Shown piece by piece: positions 26,031 to 37,159 of a stretch of 64,000 nucleotides of DNA; the first letter of the stretch is position 1, and the number at the start of each line of letters is the position of its first letter. The DNA is from Embleya sp042956465 (GTDB taxonomy: Bacteria > Actinomycetota > Actinomycetes > Streptomycetales > Streptomycetaceae). The DNA is taken from the NCBI RefSeq assembly GCF_042956465.1, contig NZ_JBIBGL010000001.1:800663-864662 (forward strand), in the 5' to 3' direction. The position numbers and the translations under genes are program-made. The notes beneath the pieces were generated by a model that saw nothing but the letters and a program-made list of their open reading frames with translations, was not told the DNA's origin and made no database searches.

Positions 26031-27101
26031 TCAGAACCCCGTCCCGCCTCCGGGAACCGACGCGCTGGGGACGTCCGATCGGGCGATCGAGCCGGTCCCG
26101 GTTGCCGGTTGTGTTCCCCCCGGGGTCCGCAGCGGCGGCGGCACGGCTGTCGACGATGGCGGGAGTTCCCCCTCCTGGCGAGACGAGGACCGGTAGGCGA
26201 AGGTCGGTGGGGTGGTTGTCGTCGCTTTGTTGGCGTCCGCGCTCACCCACACACGCCAGACCTGGGCGAGGGCGATGGCGCGCAGGCGGTCCATCGACAG
26301 GAGCGGCGCATCACGGGCGATGTCCCCCTTCTCCTCCCGGGAGGCGACCTCGTTGAGCGTGATCACGACACCGTCGCGACGGACGACTCGAATGGACCAG
26401 TCCTTGGGTCCCCTTCCCGAAGGACCTGCCTTGCCATCGGCGCGGTTCTCCGGCGTGTCCGGCGTCGCGGGGTAGACCCAATCCTGCCGCTCCACCACCC
26501 GACTGCCGTCCGAGGTCCGGTAGTCCAGGCACGTGGCCGCGGTGCTGCCCTCCGGGTGCGGACACCCCGTGTCGTCGGCCTGCTCCGCGCTTTGCTCCAC
26601 CGACAGCGAGAGCAGGCTGGGCCCGGCGGAGTCCTCCAGGACCAACGACACCGAGGCGCCGATGCTGTGCACGCCCGCGGTCGTCGTGTTGGTGTTGTCC
26701 GACCCGGTGATCCCGCTGGGTGGAAGGCCCTGCGGCAACAGTGCCAGAAGCGAATGCAGCAGCAGCGGTGGCAGCACGGGCGTCATCCCGGGTGGGGCGG
26801 ACAGCGTCGGCCGAGACTTGGGCCCCACCGGGGTGGTGGTGGGCGGCGCGGACACCTCCGCCGTCGAGCTCGCCGGCCCCGCCACCCGTCCGGGGGCGCC
26901 GTCGGTTCGGTCCGGGAGGACGAGCAGGGCTGTTCCCGCCACGGCGACCACCGCCGCGGTCGACACGCCCATCTGCACGCGCCGTACGAGCTTCATCCGT
27001 CTGCCTCGGGCGATACCACCCGAGACCAATCCCGCCGGGGGGACCAGCCCCGACGCCGACGTCCGCATCGCGGCCGCCAGTTCCTTTTCGTCAGACCCCA
27101 T
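26031..27101 (-). CDS. Single-pass membrane protein, likely partner of the adjacent SigE-family sigma factor
   Basis: 356 residues. A short cytoplasmic N-terminus (ELAAAMRTSASGLV) leads to a basic stretch GRRMKLVRRVQ and one membrane segment VSTAAVVAVAGTALLVLP at about residues 45-62. The large outer part is Thr/Pro/Ser-rich with a folded core containing two cysteines (GCPHPEGSTAATCLDY), DWVYPATPDTP and DWSIRVVRRDGVVITLNEV. Genes of this shape often follow SigE-family sigma factors in Streptomyces and are thought to be anti-sigma or sensor proteins; no zinc HxxxCxxC anti-sigma motif is present. ATG 27101 lies 88 nt after the sigma gene, and GAGGAGAC is upstream. Confidence 0.65.
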   Translation of the reverse strand: MGSDEKELAAAMRTSASGLVPPAGLVSGGIARGRRMKLVRRVQMGVSTAAVVAVAGTALLVLPDRTDGAPGRVAGPASSTAEVSAPPTTTPVGPKSRPTLSAPPGMTPVLPPLLLHSLLALLPQGLPPSGITGSDNTNTTTAGVHSIGASVSLVLEDSAGPSLLSLSVEQSAEQADDTGCPHPEGSTAATCLDYRTSDGSRVVERQDWVYPATPDTPENRADGKAGPSGRGPKDWSIRVVRRDGVVITLNEVASREEKGDIARDAPLLSMDRLRAIALAQVWRVWVSADANKATTTTPPTFAYRSSSRQEGELPPSSTAVPPPLRTPGGTQPATGTGSIARSDVPSASVPGGGTGF

Positions 27102-27189
27102 AGACGTACCGTCTCCTCGCCATCCGTGTGAACACAGGTCGCACTGCTCACCAGCCGTACGGCCGTACCGGCGGTGTCTCAGTAACGCC

Positions 27190-27699
27190 TCATGCGGCGG
27201 AGAGCCAGCCGGATTCGCTTCCGAGCACGCTCCGCAACTTCTCCAGGGCTCGCATCGATCTGCTCCGCACGGCCCCCTCGGACACGCCCATCTGTCGCGC
27301 CGTCTGCTCCACGCTCAGGTCCTCCCAGTAGCGCAGGACCAACACCGCCCGGTCCTTGGGCGGCAGTTCGGCCAGACTCTTCAGGAGCGTCAACCGCAAC
27401 GCCTGGTCCTCCTCGGGACCGGAGCCCTCCGGCAGGTCGGCGTAGGGCTGCTCGGTGCTGCTCAACCTGCGTCGATGGGACAGATAGGTGCGCGTCAGCA
27501 CGGTGCGCGCATACGCCTCCGGGCTGTCGGCCCGACTGACCCGCTTCCAGGCCCGGTACAACTTGCCCAGCGTCGTCTGCACGAGGTCCTCGGCGAGATG
27601 CCAATCGCCACACAGGAGCCACGCCGTCCGGAACAGCCGACCGCTGCACGCGTTGGCGAACTCCAGGAAATCGGCCGGCTCAGCGTCGAAGCCCGCCAT
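27190..27699 (-). CDS. SigE-family RNA polymerase sigma factor (ECF type)
   Basis: 169 residues. Region 2 spans about residues 10-75 (RTAWLLCGDWHLAEDLVQTTLGKLYRAW in the family pattern) and region 4 about 105-158 (LPPKDRAVLVLRYWEDLSVE, then QMGVSEGAVRSRSMRALEKL). It would direct core RNA polymerase to stress promoters. ATG 27699 follows GAGGAGGG. The membrane protein gene downstream is its probable partner. I looked for a GGAAC/CGTC-type ECF promoter upstream: GGAAGTT is present on the minus strand but the CGTCTA match is at 23 nt rather than about 16, so self-regulation is not shown. Confidence 0.88.
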   Translation of the reverse strand: MAGFDAEPADFLEFANACSGRLFRTAWLLCGDWHLAEDLVQTTLGKLYRAWKRVSRADSPEAYARTVLTRTYLSHRRRLSSTEQPYADLPEGSGPEEDQALRLTLLKSLAELPPKDRAVLVLRYWEDLSVEQTARQMGVSEGAVRSRSMRALEKLRSVLGSESGWLSAA

Positions 27700-27935
27700 A
27701 GACCCTCCTCGTCCCTACGCGCCCTCGCGCGTACCCACCCCATAGACGCGGCGGACCCCCCGACACGTCACAACTTCCGGCCGAGAATACGTATGTGCAG
27801 CTCATAGGCCATTCGAGGGGTTGACCAAGGGATCCGCGCGTCGGCCCGTAGCCTGGGCCGGGGTCGATCACCATCGATCCCGCACCCCGCGATCCGGAAC
27901 CCGGCACGGGACACGAACAAGCCAGGGGAGTCGAC

Positions 27936-29036
27936 GTGACGTCGGTGGACAACGATGTGGACCGTTTCAGCGCGAAGACCCGCGACTGGGTGGACGAAGC
28001 CATCCGCAAGGTGAGTGCCGACGCCAACCGTTCCGCCGACACCCACCTGCTCGCCTACCCGCTGCCCGCGGAGTGGGGTATCGACCTCTACCTCAAGGAC
28101 GAGTCCACCCACCCCACCGGCTCGCTCAAACACCGCCTGGCACGCTCGCTCTTCCTGTACGCCCTGTGCAACGGGTGGATCGAGGAGGGCACCACCGTGA
28201 TCGAGGCGTCCTCGGGTTCGACGGCCGTCTCGGAGGCGTACTTCGCCAACCAGATCGGCCTGCCGTTCGTCGCGGTCATGCCCGCCACCACCAGCCCGGA
28301 GAAGATCGAGCTGATCGAGTTCCACGGCGGTCGATGTCACCTGGTCCAGGACGCCGCCACGGTGTACGAGGTCTCGCGCGCGCTCGCGACGGAGACGGGC
28401 GGGCACTTCATGGACCAGTTCACCTATGCCGAGCGCGCCACCGACTGGCGGGGCAACAACAACATCGCCGAGTCGGTGTTCGAGCAGATGTCGCAGGAGC
28501 GGCATCCGATCCCCGAGTGGATCGTGGTCGGCGCCGGTACCGGTGGCACCAGCGCGACCATGGGCCGCTACGTCCGCTACCGCCGACACCATTCCAAGAT
28601 CTGCGTCGTGGACCCGGAGAACTCGGCCTTCTTCGAAGGATGGCGCACTCACGACCCGGCGTATGCCGAGGCGTGTTCGTCGCGCATCGAGGGCATCGGT
28701 CGACCTCGGGTCGAGGCCAGTTTCATGCCGAACATCGTCGACCGGATGATCAAGGTCCCCGACGCCGCGTCGGTGGCGGCGATGCGCGACCTGCACCGGC
28801 GTACCGGGCACAAGGCAGGCGGCTCGACCGGCACCAACCTGTGGGGTGCCCTGCGCCTGGTGGCCGAGATGCGTGCCGCGGGCCGGACCGGTTCGGTGGT
28901 GACGCTGCTGTGCGACGGCGGGGAGCGCTACGCGCATTCGTACTACTCGGACGAGTGGCTCGCGGGGCAGAACCTGGACCTGGGGGTGTACGAAGACACG
29001 CTGCGACACTTCCACGCGACGAGCGAATGGCACTGA
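27936..29036 (+). CDS. PLP-dependent cysteine synthase-family enzyme, Cds1-like
   Basis: 366 residues. The PLP lysine is K65 in TGSLKHRLAR, the asparagine/serine loop is EASSGSTAVSEA and the phosphate-binding glycine loop is GAGTGGTSAT. The sequence is closest in layout to the actinobacterial L-cysteine desulfhydrase Cds1 (known from Mycobacterium tuberculosis), which degrades cysteine to pyruvate, ammonia and sulphide, rather than to CysK. HKAGGSTGTNLWGAL is also typical of that group. GTG 27936 has AGGGGAG at 27924-27930. It is divergent from the sigma-factor operon with 236 bp between. A small PH-domain gene follows 49 nt later. Confidence 0.82.
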   Translation: MTSVDNDVDRFSAKTRDWVDEAIRKVSADANRSADTHLLAYPLPAEWGIDLYLKDESTHPTGSLKHRLARSLFLYALCNGWIEEGTTVIEASSGSTAVSEAYFANQIGLPFVAVMPATTSPEKIELIEFHGGRCHLVQDAATVYEVSRALATETGGHFMDQFTYAERATDWRGNNNIAESVFEQMSQERHPIPEWIVVGAGTGGTSATMGRYVRYRRHHSKICVVDPENSAFFEGWRTHDPAYAEACSSRIEGIGRPRVEASFMPNIVDRMIKVPDAASVAAMRDLHRRTGHKAGGSTGTNLWGALRLVAEMRAAGRTGSVVTLLCDGGERYAHSYYSDEWLAGQNLDLGVYEDTLRHFHATSEWH

Positions 29037-29085
29037 TCGAGCAGCCGTAGGCTGGGTGCCGCAGGTCAACGAGGAGGAGCACGGG

Positions 29086-29460
29086 ATGAGTGGAGCGGGA
29101 AACGTCGTCTTCGACAAGCGCGAGCAACTGGAGAAGATCCAGAGCGGGCTGCTGCCGGGCGAGCAGATCATCGCGGTCTACGACGCGAAGGGCGTCGGCA
29201 CCGGCTTCATCGGTCTGACCGACCGGCGCGCGATCATCCAGGACAACAGTTTCGTCGGTAAGAAGATCGCGATCACCTCCTTGCCCTATTCGAAGATCAG
29301 CAGCGTGAGCATGGTCTCCAACAAGAGCTTCACCGGCTCCTACCTGAGCTCCAGCGAAATAGCGATCCACGTCGGCACGCAGACCTACAGCGTGGAGTTC
29401 CGCAGTGACGACAAGGGTCGCCACGTCCATGACGTGATCCTGCACTACATCATGCGCTGA
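29086..29460 (+). CDS. Small bacterial PH-domain protein
   Basis: 124 residues. The pattern GLLPGEQIIAVYDAKG, GFIGLTDRRAIIQDN, KKIAITSLPYSKISSVSM and YSVEFRSDDKGRHVHDVI is that of YokE/bPH-type domains: a beta barrel closed by a C-terminal helix. Single-domain copies are common in Streptomyces and their ligand is unknown. ATG 29086 has a strong GAGGAGGA (29071-29078). It lies 49 nt after the Cds1-like gene and is probably cotranscribed. The hairpin CTCGGG-tgt-CCCGAG at 29499-29513 may end the transcript. Confidence 0.78.
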   Translation: MSGAGNVVFDKREQLEKIQSGLLPGEQIIAVYDAKGVGTGFIGLTDRRAIIQDNSFVGKKIAITSLPYSKISSVSMVSNKSFTGSYLSSSEIAIHVGTQTYSVEFRSDDKGRHVHDVILHYIMR

Positions 29461-29535
29461 GCAGGTGGGTCGCAGACTGCGCAAGGGCTCGTCGGCAACT
29501 CGGGTGTCCCGAGCGTGGCTTCGGCGCTCCCGGGT

Positions 29536-30561
29536 TCAGCGAGTGGCCGGGGTCTGTCCGCGCAGCGGCAGTCCCGCCGCGCGGTAGATCGCGTCCATCA
29601 CGCGCAGCGTCGGCACCGCATCGACCGCGGGCGTCAGCGTCGGCTGGCCGAAGCGGATCGCGTCCGCGAACGCCTGCAGCTGCAGGCGGTACGTCGGCGT
29701 CCGCGCCGCCTCGCCCAGGTGTTCGCGCCGCTTGAGCTTGCCCGTGTGCACGGTGAATCGATGGGGCAGGTGCGGCATCAGATAGTTCATCACCCGCATC
29801 TCGCCACGGCTGCCCACGACGTGTGCGTGCATGTCCAGCACGCGTCGGGACAACATCGACGCGTGCACGGTGCCCGCCGCGCCGCCCGGCAGTCGCAGGC
29901 GGGCCGACATCGCGCGGTCCACCCGCCGGTCCTTGCGGATCGTCAGGGCGTGCGCGTCCAATACCTCGATCGGGTCGGCCTTGTCGTCGCCCGCGAGCAG
30001 CCGCATCAGGTGTACGGCGTAGCAGCCGCCGTCCATCAGCGCCCCGCCCGCGAGGTCGTAGCGGTAGCGGATGTCGCCGAGCAGTGGCAACGGGAAGCAC
30101 ATCGACGTGCTGATGCGGCGGATCTCGCCCAACTCGCCGTCGTCCAGGATCTCGCGCATGCGGCTCGCGAGCGGGTGATACCGGTAGTGGAACGCCTCCA
30201 TCGCGATCAGGTCCGCTCGTGCCGCGGCGTCCGCGATCTGCTGCGCCTCTGCCTCGTTGGCCGCCATCGGTTTCTCGCACAACACGTGCTTGCCGGCTTG
30301 CAGCGCCCGGATCGTCCAGTGCGCGTGCAGCCCGTTGGGCAGCGGGATGTACACCGCGTCCAGCTCAGGGTCCTCGATCAGGGCGGCGTAATGCGCGTGC
30401 ACGCGTGGGATGCCCTGGCGCCGGGCGAAGGCGTCCGCGCGCACCGCGTCGCGGGCGGCGACCGCGGCGACCTGCACCTCGGGGATCAGCCGCGCGGGCT
30501 TGACCAGCGCGGCCGGTGCGATGCGAGCCGCGCCCAATACGCCGATCCGGATCCGCTTCAT
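29536..30561 (-). CDS. Gfo/Idh/MocA-family oxidoreductase
   Basis: 341 residues. The N-terminal Rossmann domain begins IGVLGAARIAPAALVKPA (a GxGxxA-like variant, as GAARIA) and carries the family motif VLCEKPMAANEAEA, where the lysine is catalytic. The C-terminal alpha/beta domain includes GGALMDGGCYAVHLMRLL. These enzymes oxidise or reduce sugars and related cyclic polyols using NAD(P). No sugar-pathway neighbours are present, so the substrate is open. ATG 30561 follows GAGGGGGATGACGCC; frames further upstream lack a site and disrupt the Rossmann start. It is divergent from the aconitase gene. Confidence 0.88.
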   Translation of the reverse strand: MKRIRIGVLGAARIAPAALVKPARLIPEVQVAAVAARDAVRADAFARRQGIPRVHAHYAALIEDPELDAVYIPLPNGLHAHWTIRALQAGKHVLCEKPMAANEAEAQQIADAAARADLIAMEAFHYRYHPLASRMREILDDGELGEIRRISTSMCFPLPLLGDIRYRYDLAGGALMDGGCYAVHLMRLLAGDDKADPIEVLDAHALTIRKDRRVDRAMSARLRLPGGAAGTVHASMLSRRVLDMHAHVVGSRGEMRVMNYLMPHLPHRFTVHTGKLKRREHLGEAARTPTYRLQLQAFADAIRFGQPTLTPAVDAVPTLRVMDAIYRAAGLPLRGQTPATR

Positions 30562-30788
30562 GGCGTCATCCCCCTCGTCGCCATCCCACCCGACGTGCTC
30601 GTATGCCGAACACCTGCCCCGGACCACTCTCCGGACCCACTCGGTGGGTCGTACCGGACTCGCTTTCCCGCATGTTAGGGGCGCACGCGCGCGTGTGGGG
30701 GAGATCGCCCCGAGGAATCCGCGACCGACGGGTCGGCCCGTGTGTGGCGGGTACCCGCACGGACGAGGCGGGGCCTAGACTAGACTTG

Positions 30789-30802
30789 TCTTGACATCAA
30801 GA
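30789..30802. promoter_or_regulatory. MarR/TamR-like palindrome upstream of aconitase
   Basis: TCTTGA-CA-TCAAGA is a perfect inverted repeat 113 bp upstream of the acnA start. In Streptomyces coelicolor the MarR-family regulator TamR controls aconitase (sacA) and trans-aconitate methyltransferase through palindromes in their promoters; this site is a good candidate for the same control. The match to the TamR consensus is from memory and should be verified. Confidence 0.5.
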
Positions 30803-30914
30803 TATCTGCGGGGCGCAGACCCCGGCATCCCTGGTTAGGGTCACCTTGCTTGGCGTACGTCGAGTGGGTGTCGGCAGGATGCGGGAGAAACGCACAAGAT
30901 CAAGGGAGACCGTC

Positions 30915-33632
<2,718 letters not shown>

Positions 33633-33671
33633 CCGCCGCACCGCGACGCCAGGTCGTCGTACGGCATCGCC

Positions 33672-33708
33672 GCACCGGGTCGGGCTCCTTCGGGGTCCGG
33701 CCCGGTGC
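33672..33708 (+). terminator. Terminator after acnA
   Basis: GCACCGGG (33672-33679) pairs with CCCGGTGC (33701-33708) around an inner stem closed by a TTCG loop, 40 nt after the acnA stop. Confidence 0.7.
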
Positions 33709-33824
33709 CGTTCGGTGCACCGTCACCGGCGCGATCGGCGACTCGGGCGGCTGCGGGCAAGGTGCGTGCGCCCGCGAGTGGGACCGCCTGCGCCTGCGGG
33801 CGCACCGGAGATGCCGGAATTGGC

Positions 33825-33852
33825 GCGGCCGGTTGGTTTCCCAACCGGCCGC
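33825..33852 (-). terminator. Hairpin after the asparaginase gene
   Basis: GCGGCCGGTTGG (33825-33836), loop TTTC, CCAACCGGCCGC (33841-33852): a perfect 12-bp stem 39 nt beyond the leftward asparaginase stop. The remaining bases of 33633-33890 show no gene. Confidence 0.65.
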
Positions 33853-33890
33853 AGCGTCAGTTTGGCGCTCGGCCCATGCGGGCGACAGGG

Positions 33891-34889
33891 CTAGGGCGCC
33901 GGTTCACCCAAAAGGGGGAATGCGCGGATCGCGCCGACCACCTCGCCGGCGCCGTACACGGGCGCCTGGGCGAACGGGGCGAGGCTCTGTTCGTCCGCGC
34001 CCATGCGCCACAGCAGCGCCGCCATGGCGACGATGTGGGCCCGCGTCGCCCCGTCCGCGATCTTGACCGCGGCGCCCCGCCCGTCCGGCAGGCCCACCGC
34101 GTACACCGCCTCGGCGCCGTCCTTGGCGAGCAGTCCCGGGATCGCCCGCATCAGCCCCGTCACGTCGCGACCGGTGCCCGCGACCCACTCCGGGTGGGCC
34201 CGCATCGCATCCGCGATCCGCCGCTCGGGGGTGCCCTCGGCGGCGCCCGCGAAGCGGCCGTACGACCGGGCCAGGCCCGCGAGCGAGATGGCGAACAGCG
34301 GCGCCCCGCACCCGTCCACGCCGACCGCCGCGACCGGTTCGCCGGCGACGTCCTCGACCGCTCGGCGGACGGCCTGCTGCAACGGGTGCCCGAGCTCCAG
34401 GTAGTCCTCGGTCGGCCAGCCGTTGTGCACGCAGGTGAGCAGCATCGCGGCGTGCTTGCCCGAACAGTTCATCGCGATCCGCTCGGGCCCCTTGCCGGCC
34501 GCCAGCCACGCATCGCGCTGCGCGGTGCCCAGCGGCAGGTCCGGTACGCAGCGCAGCGCGCTCTCCGGCAACCTCGCGCGGGACAGGATTCGCCGGGTCC
34601 CCTCCAGGTGGAACGTCTCGCCGGAGTGGCTGGCGCAGGCGAGTGCGAGCAGTTCGCCGTCCAGGTCCAGCCCGCTGCGCACCATCGCCAGGCCCTGGAA
34701 CGGCTTGTTGGCCGAGCGCGGGAACATCGGCGCGTGCACGGCCCCGTGTCCTTCGACCACCGAGCCGTCGGTGCCGGTGAGTACGGCCGTGCCGTGGTGG
34801 ATCGATTCCAGGAAGCCGTTCCGCCACACGCCGACCAGCGGTATGTGAGCGAACGCGGCCTCGTCACCGGCGCGGTCGGCCTGGATCAC
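33891..34889 (-). CDS. Asparaginase family protein (L-asparaginase II type)
   Basis: 332 residues, matching the PF06089 family (Rhizobium etli-type, unrelated to the E. coli asparaginases). Diagnostic segments: PMFPRSANKPFQGLAMVRSG near the N-terminus, CASHSGETFHLEGTRRILSR, MNCSGKHAAMLLTC (the SGKH motif with the key Ser-Lys pair) and VDGCGAPLFAISLAGLARSY. It should hydrolyse asparagine to aspartate and ammonia. The GTG at 34889 has a perfect AGGAGG 3-8 nt upstream; longer in-frame versions reach far into non-coding sequence. It stands alone, convergent with acnA. Confidence 0.87.
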   Translation of the reverse strand: MIQADRAGDEAAFAHIPLVGVWRNGFLESIHHGTAVLTGTDGSVVEGHGAVHAPMFPRSANKPFQGLAMVRSGLDLDGELLALACASHSGETFHLEGTRRILSRARLPESALRCVPDLPLGTAQRDAWLAAGKGPERIAMNCSGKHAAMLLTCVHNGWPTEDYLELGHPLQQAVRRAVEDVAGEPVAAVGVDGCGAPLFAISLAGLARSYGRFAGAAEGTPERRIADAMRAHPEWVAGTGRDVTGLMRAIPGLLAKDGAEAVYAVGLPDGRGAAVKIADGATRAHIVAMAALLWRMGADEQSLAPFAQAPVYGAGEVVGAIRAFPLLGEPAP

Positions 34890-35041
34890 GGGTCCTCCTG
34901 AGGTCGTACGAGAGTCGAACGAGGTCGGGCGCAGGGGTGAAGCGGGGTAGGGCGGGCGCAGGCGTGACGACGTGGGAGTCGAACGCGGGTGCGGATGCCC
35001 CCCTCCATGATCCACGTGTGCATTCTCGGTCTGCCACCGCG

Positions 35042-35047
35042 CATAAT
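35042..35047 (+). promoter_or_regulatory. -10 box of a probably leaderless gene
   Basis: CATAAT matches TATAAT in five of six positions and ends 7 nt before ATG 35055, the spacing expected when transcription starts at the initiation codon. Confidence 0.45.
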
Positions 35048-35054
35048 CGAACAT

Positions 35055-35522
35055 ATGTACGGCAATGGCGATCGCGACACCCCGGCCTGGGAGCAGCCGG
35101 GTCGCTTTGCGCATGCCAAAACCGGGGACGGGGCGAAATCCAAGCCCCGAGGCAGGGACGGGATCGCGCCGACGGGATGGCCGAGGGGCGTTCGGCCGCC
35201 CGGTGTGGCGGGTTGGGAGGACACGGCCGTCGCCTGGCTGTTCGACCTGTGCCCGCCGGGCTATCGAAGCCACGACGTCCTGCGCAAACACCCGTTGCTC
35301 CTGGCCCGGATGGCCCGTCAGCACGTGGCCGCCGCGCTCGCCGCGGCCCGACACGGCTACGGCACGGCGCGCGTCGAGCTTGCCGAGCGGGTGCCCGTGC
35401 AGGCGGTGGAGGCGGCGCTGCGCATGTACGAGTACGAGGGCTCGCGCGCGGCGGCCACCGAGCGTGCGGTTCGGCTGGTCGAGGAGGCTCTCGCGGGCGA
35501 GCGCTGGGAGCCCCGACTGTGA
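35055..35522 (+). CDS. Hypothetical protein conserved in layout with Streptomyces proteins
   Basis: 155 residues, not assigned to a named family. The first 60 residues are Gly/Lys/Arg/Pro-rich. The rest is helical: WEDTAVAWLFDLCPPGYRSH, LRKHPLLLARMARQHVAAAL, ARVELAERVPVQAVEAALRM and ATERAVRLVEEALAGERW. I recall similar short proteins in Streptomyces genomes without function. No signal peptide or membrane segment. ATG 35055 has no ribosome binding site, but CATAAT (35042-35047) lies 7 nt upstream, so a leaderless transcript is likely. It is divergent from the asparaginase gene. Confidence 0.6.
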   Translation: MYGNGDRDTPAWEQPGRFAHAKTGDGAKSKPRGRDGIAPTGWPRGVRPPGVAGWEDTAVAWLFDLCPPGYRSHDVLRKHPLLLARMARQHVAAALAAARHGYGTARVELAERVPVQAVEAALRMYEYEGSRAAATERAVRLVEEALAGERWEPRL

Positions 35523-35674
35523 CGTGCGCGACGTTGTGGGCCGATCCGATCCTGCTCCGGCCCTGCCCGGACGGCGATGGTGACGCGGCGGCCGGGGGCG
35601 AAAGGGGTGTTTGTAACGTTCCATGCGCGCACCGGCGGTGCGGGAGTGAATAGAGGCCCGATCGTGACGCCTGC

Positions 35675-35723
35675 GTTCAGGTTTGACTCTTCTGCCTGAA
35701 CAGAGGGGGCCATAGAGTTCAGG
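35675..35723. promoter_or_regulatory. GTTCAGG operator cluster upstream of the ROK regulator
   Basis: GTTCAGG (35675-35681) and its inverse CCTGAAC (35695-35701) are 13 nt apart, and a third GTTCAGG lies at 35717-35723, 49 nt before the ROK gene start. A TTGACT at 35683-35688 lies between the first two. The arrangement is typical of an autoregulated repressor. Confidence 0.55.
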
Positions 35724-35772
35724 ACTTGCACACAAGAAGTACGTCAATCGCACCGGGGCGAGGGGATCGCAG

Positions 35773-37023
35773 ATGTCCGACGGCACGACGGGGTCCCGCT
35801 TTCCGCAGGCCCAGTCGCCGGGGTCGCACTCGTCCGGGTCGCAGTCCTCGCTGCACCGGGCCAACCTCGATCGGGTCCTGCACGCGGTCCGCATGGCGGG
35901 TGCGCTCACCCAGGCCGAGATCGCCAGGAGCACCGGGCTGTCCGCCGCGACGGTGTCGAACATCGTACGGGAGTTGAAGGTCCTCGACATGGTCGAGGTG
36001 ACCCCCACGTCCTCCGGCGGCAGGCGGGCCCGCAACGTCTCGCTCAGCCGCGCCTCGGGTGTGGTCGTCGGCATCGACTTCGGCCATCGCCACCTGCGCG
36101 TGGCCATCGGTGACTTCGCCCACCGGGTGCTCGCCGAGGAGCACGTCCCGATCGACGTCGACTCCTCCGCCGACGAGGGCTTCGCGCTCGCGGATCGACT
36201 GCTGGGCGTGCTGCTGGAGCGCGCCGGCGCGGTCCGAAGCGAGGTCACCGGGGTCGGGCTCGGGGTGCCCGGCCCGATCGACATCGACACCGGCGCGCTC
36301 GGCTCGACCACGATTCTGCCGGGCTGGGTGGGCTGTCACCCGCGCGAGGCGATGCAGGACCGGCTGGGCCTGCCGGTCCTGGTGGACAACGACGCCAACC
36401 TCGGCGCGCTGGGCGAACTCGTCTGGGGCGCGGGCGTGGGTTGCACCGAGATGGCCTACCTCAAGGTCTCCGGCGGCGTCGGCGCGGGCCTGGTGATCGG
36501 CGGCCGGTTGTACCGGGGTCCGGGCGGCACGGCAGGCGAGATCGGTCACATAACGCTGGACGAGTCCGGGCCGGTGTGCAGGTGCGGCAACCGGGGCTGC
36601 CTGGAGACCTTCACCAACGCCTCCTATCTGCTCGACCTGCTGCGCGGCAGCCATGGCACCGACCTGACCATCCAGCGGATGATCGAGCTCGCCAAGGCCG
36701 GCGACGCGGGCTGCCGGCGGGTGGTCGCGGACGCCGGCAGGCACGTGGGCGTGGGCGTGGCGAGCCTGACGAATCTTCTCAATCCGCAGCGAATCATCCT
36801 CGGCGGCGACCTCGCGGGCGCCGGCGACCTGCTGATCGCGCCGATCGTCGAGTCGGTCGGGCGGTACGCCATTCCCAGCGCGTCACGCCGGTTGACCGTG
36901 GTCACCGGGTCGCTCGGCGAGCGTGCCGAGGTGCTCGGCGCGATGGCGATGGTGATGAGCGAGATGACCCCCTTCGCCGTCGAACGCACGCCCCAGATGC
37001 TGGTCGCGGGCGCCTCGACGTGA
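35773..37023 (+). CDS. ROK-family transcriptional regulator (NagC/XylR type)
   Basis: 416 residues. After a Ser/Gly/Gln-rich N-terminus comes a winged helix-turn-helix (about 35-90; LTQAEIARSTGLSAATVSNI). The ROK sugar-kinase-like domain follows: GIDFGHRHLRVAIGD (phosphate-binding DxG-like), GVPGPID, LVDNDANLGALGE with the catalytic-type aspartate, GEIGHITLDE and the zinc motif CRCGNRGCLE. Regulators of this type respond to sugars or sugar phosphates and control carbon uptake or antibiotic onset in Streptomyces. ATG 35773 has GAGGGGAT upstream. Three GTTCAGG sites upstream suggest autoregulation. No sugar operon is adjacent. Confidence 0.9.
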   Translation: MSDGTTGSRFPQAQSPGSHSSGSQSSLHRANLDRVLHAVRMAGALTQAEIARSTGLSAATVSNIVRELKVLDMVEVTPTSSGGRRARNVSLSRASGVVVGIDFGHRHLRVAIGDFAHRVLAEEHVPIDVDSSADEGFALADRLLGVLLERAGAVRSEVTGVGLGVPGPIDIDTGALGSTTILPGWVGCHPREAMQDRLGLPVLVDNDANLGALGELVWGAGVGCTEMAYLKVSGGVGAGLVIGGRLYRGPGGTAGEIGHITLDESGPVCRCGNRGCLETFTNASYLLDLLRGSHGTDLTIQRMIELAKAGDAGCRRVVADAGRHVGVGVASLTNLLNPQRIILGGDLAGAGDLLIAPIVESVGRYAIPSASRRLTVVTGSLGERAEVLGAMAMVMSEMTPFAVERTPQMLVAGAST

Positions 37024-37159
37024 GTCGGCGCGCACGGATGGCTCATCGGTGTACCCCGATGCGAACCATCCGCCCGCATCGCCGCGTCTAGACTCGATGG
37101 ACGCCTCTCCTGCACGCAGACCCGTGGGGGCGGTGACGGATCTGACGAAGGAGGAACGG

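Noticed and set aside
27700..27760. ECF-type autoregulatory promoter of the SigE-family factor
   Set aside because: GGAAGTT is present but the CGTC element is about 23 nt away instead of about 16.
33705..34901. Long plus-strand frame opposite the asparaginase gene
   Set aside because: Antisense shadow: His/Arg/Gln-rich protein, while the minus strand carries a complete asparaginase with AGGAGG.
37049..37159. Longer N-terminus for Dxs
   Set aside because: The GTG at 37160 has a near-perfect AAGGAGG and matches the family start; the extension is Pro/Ala/Arg-rich.
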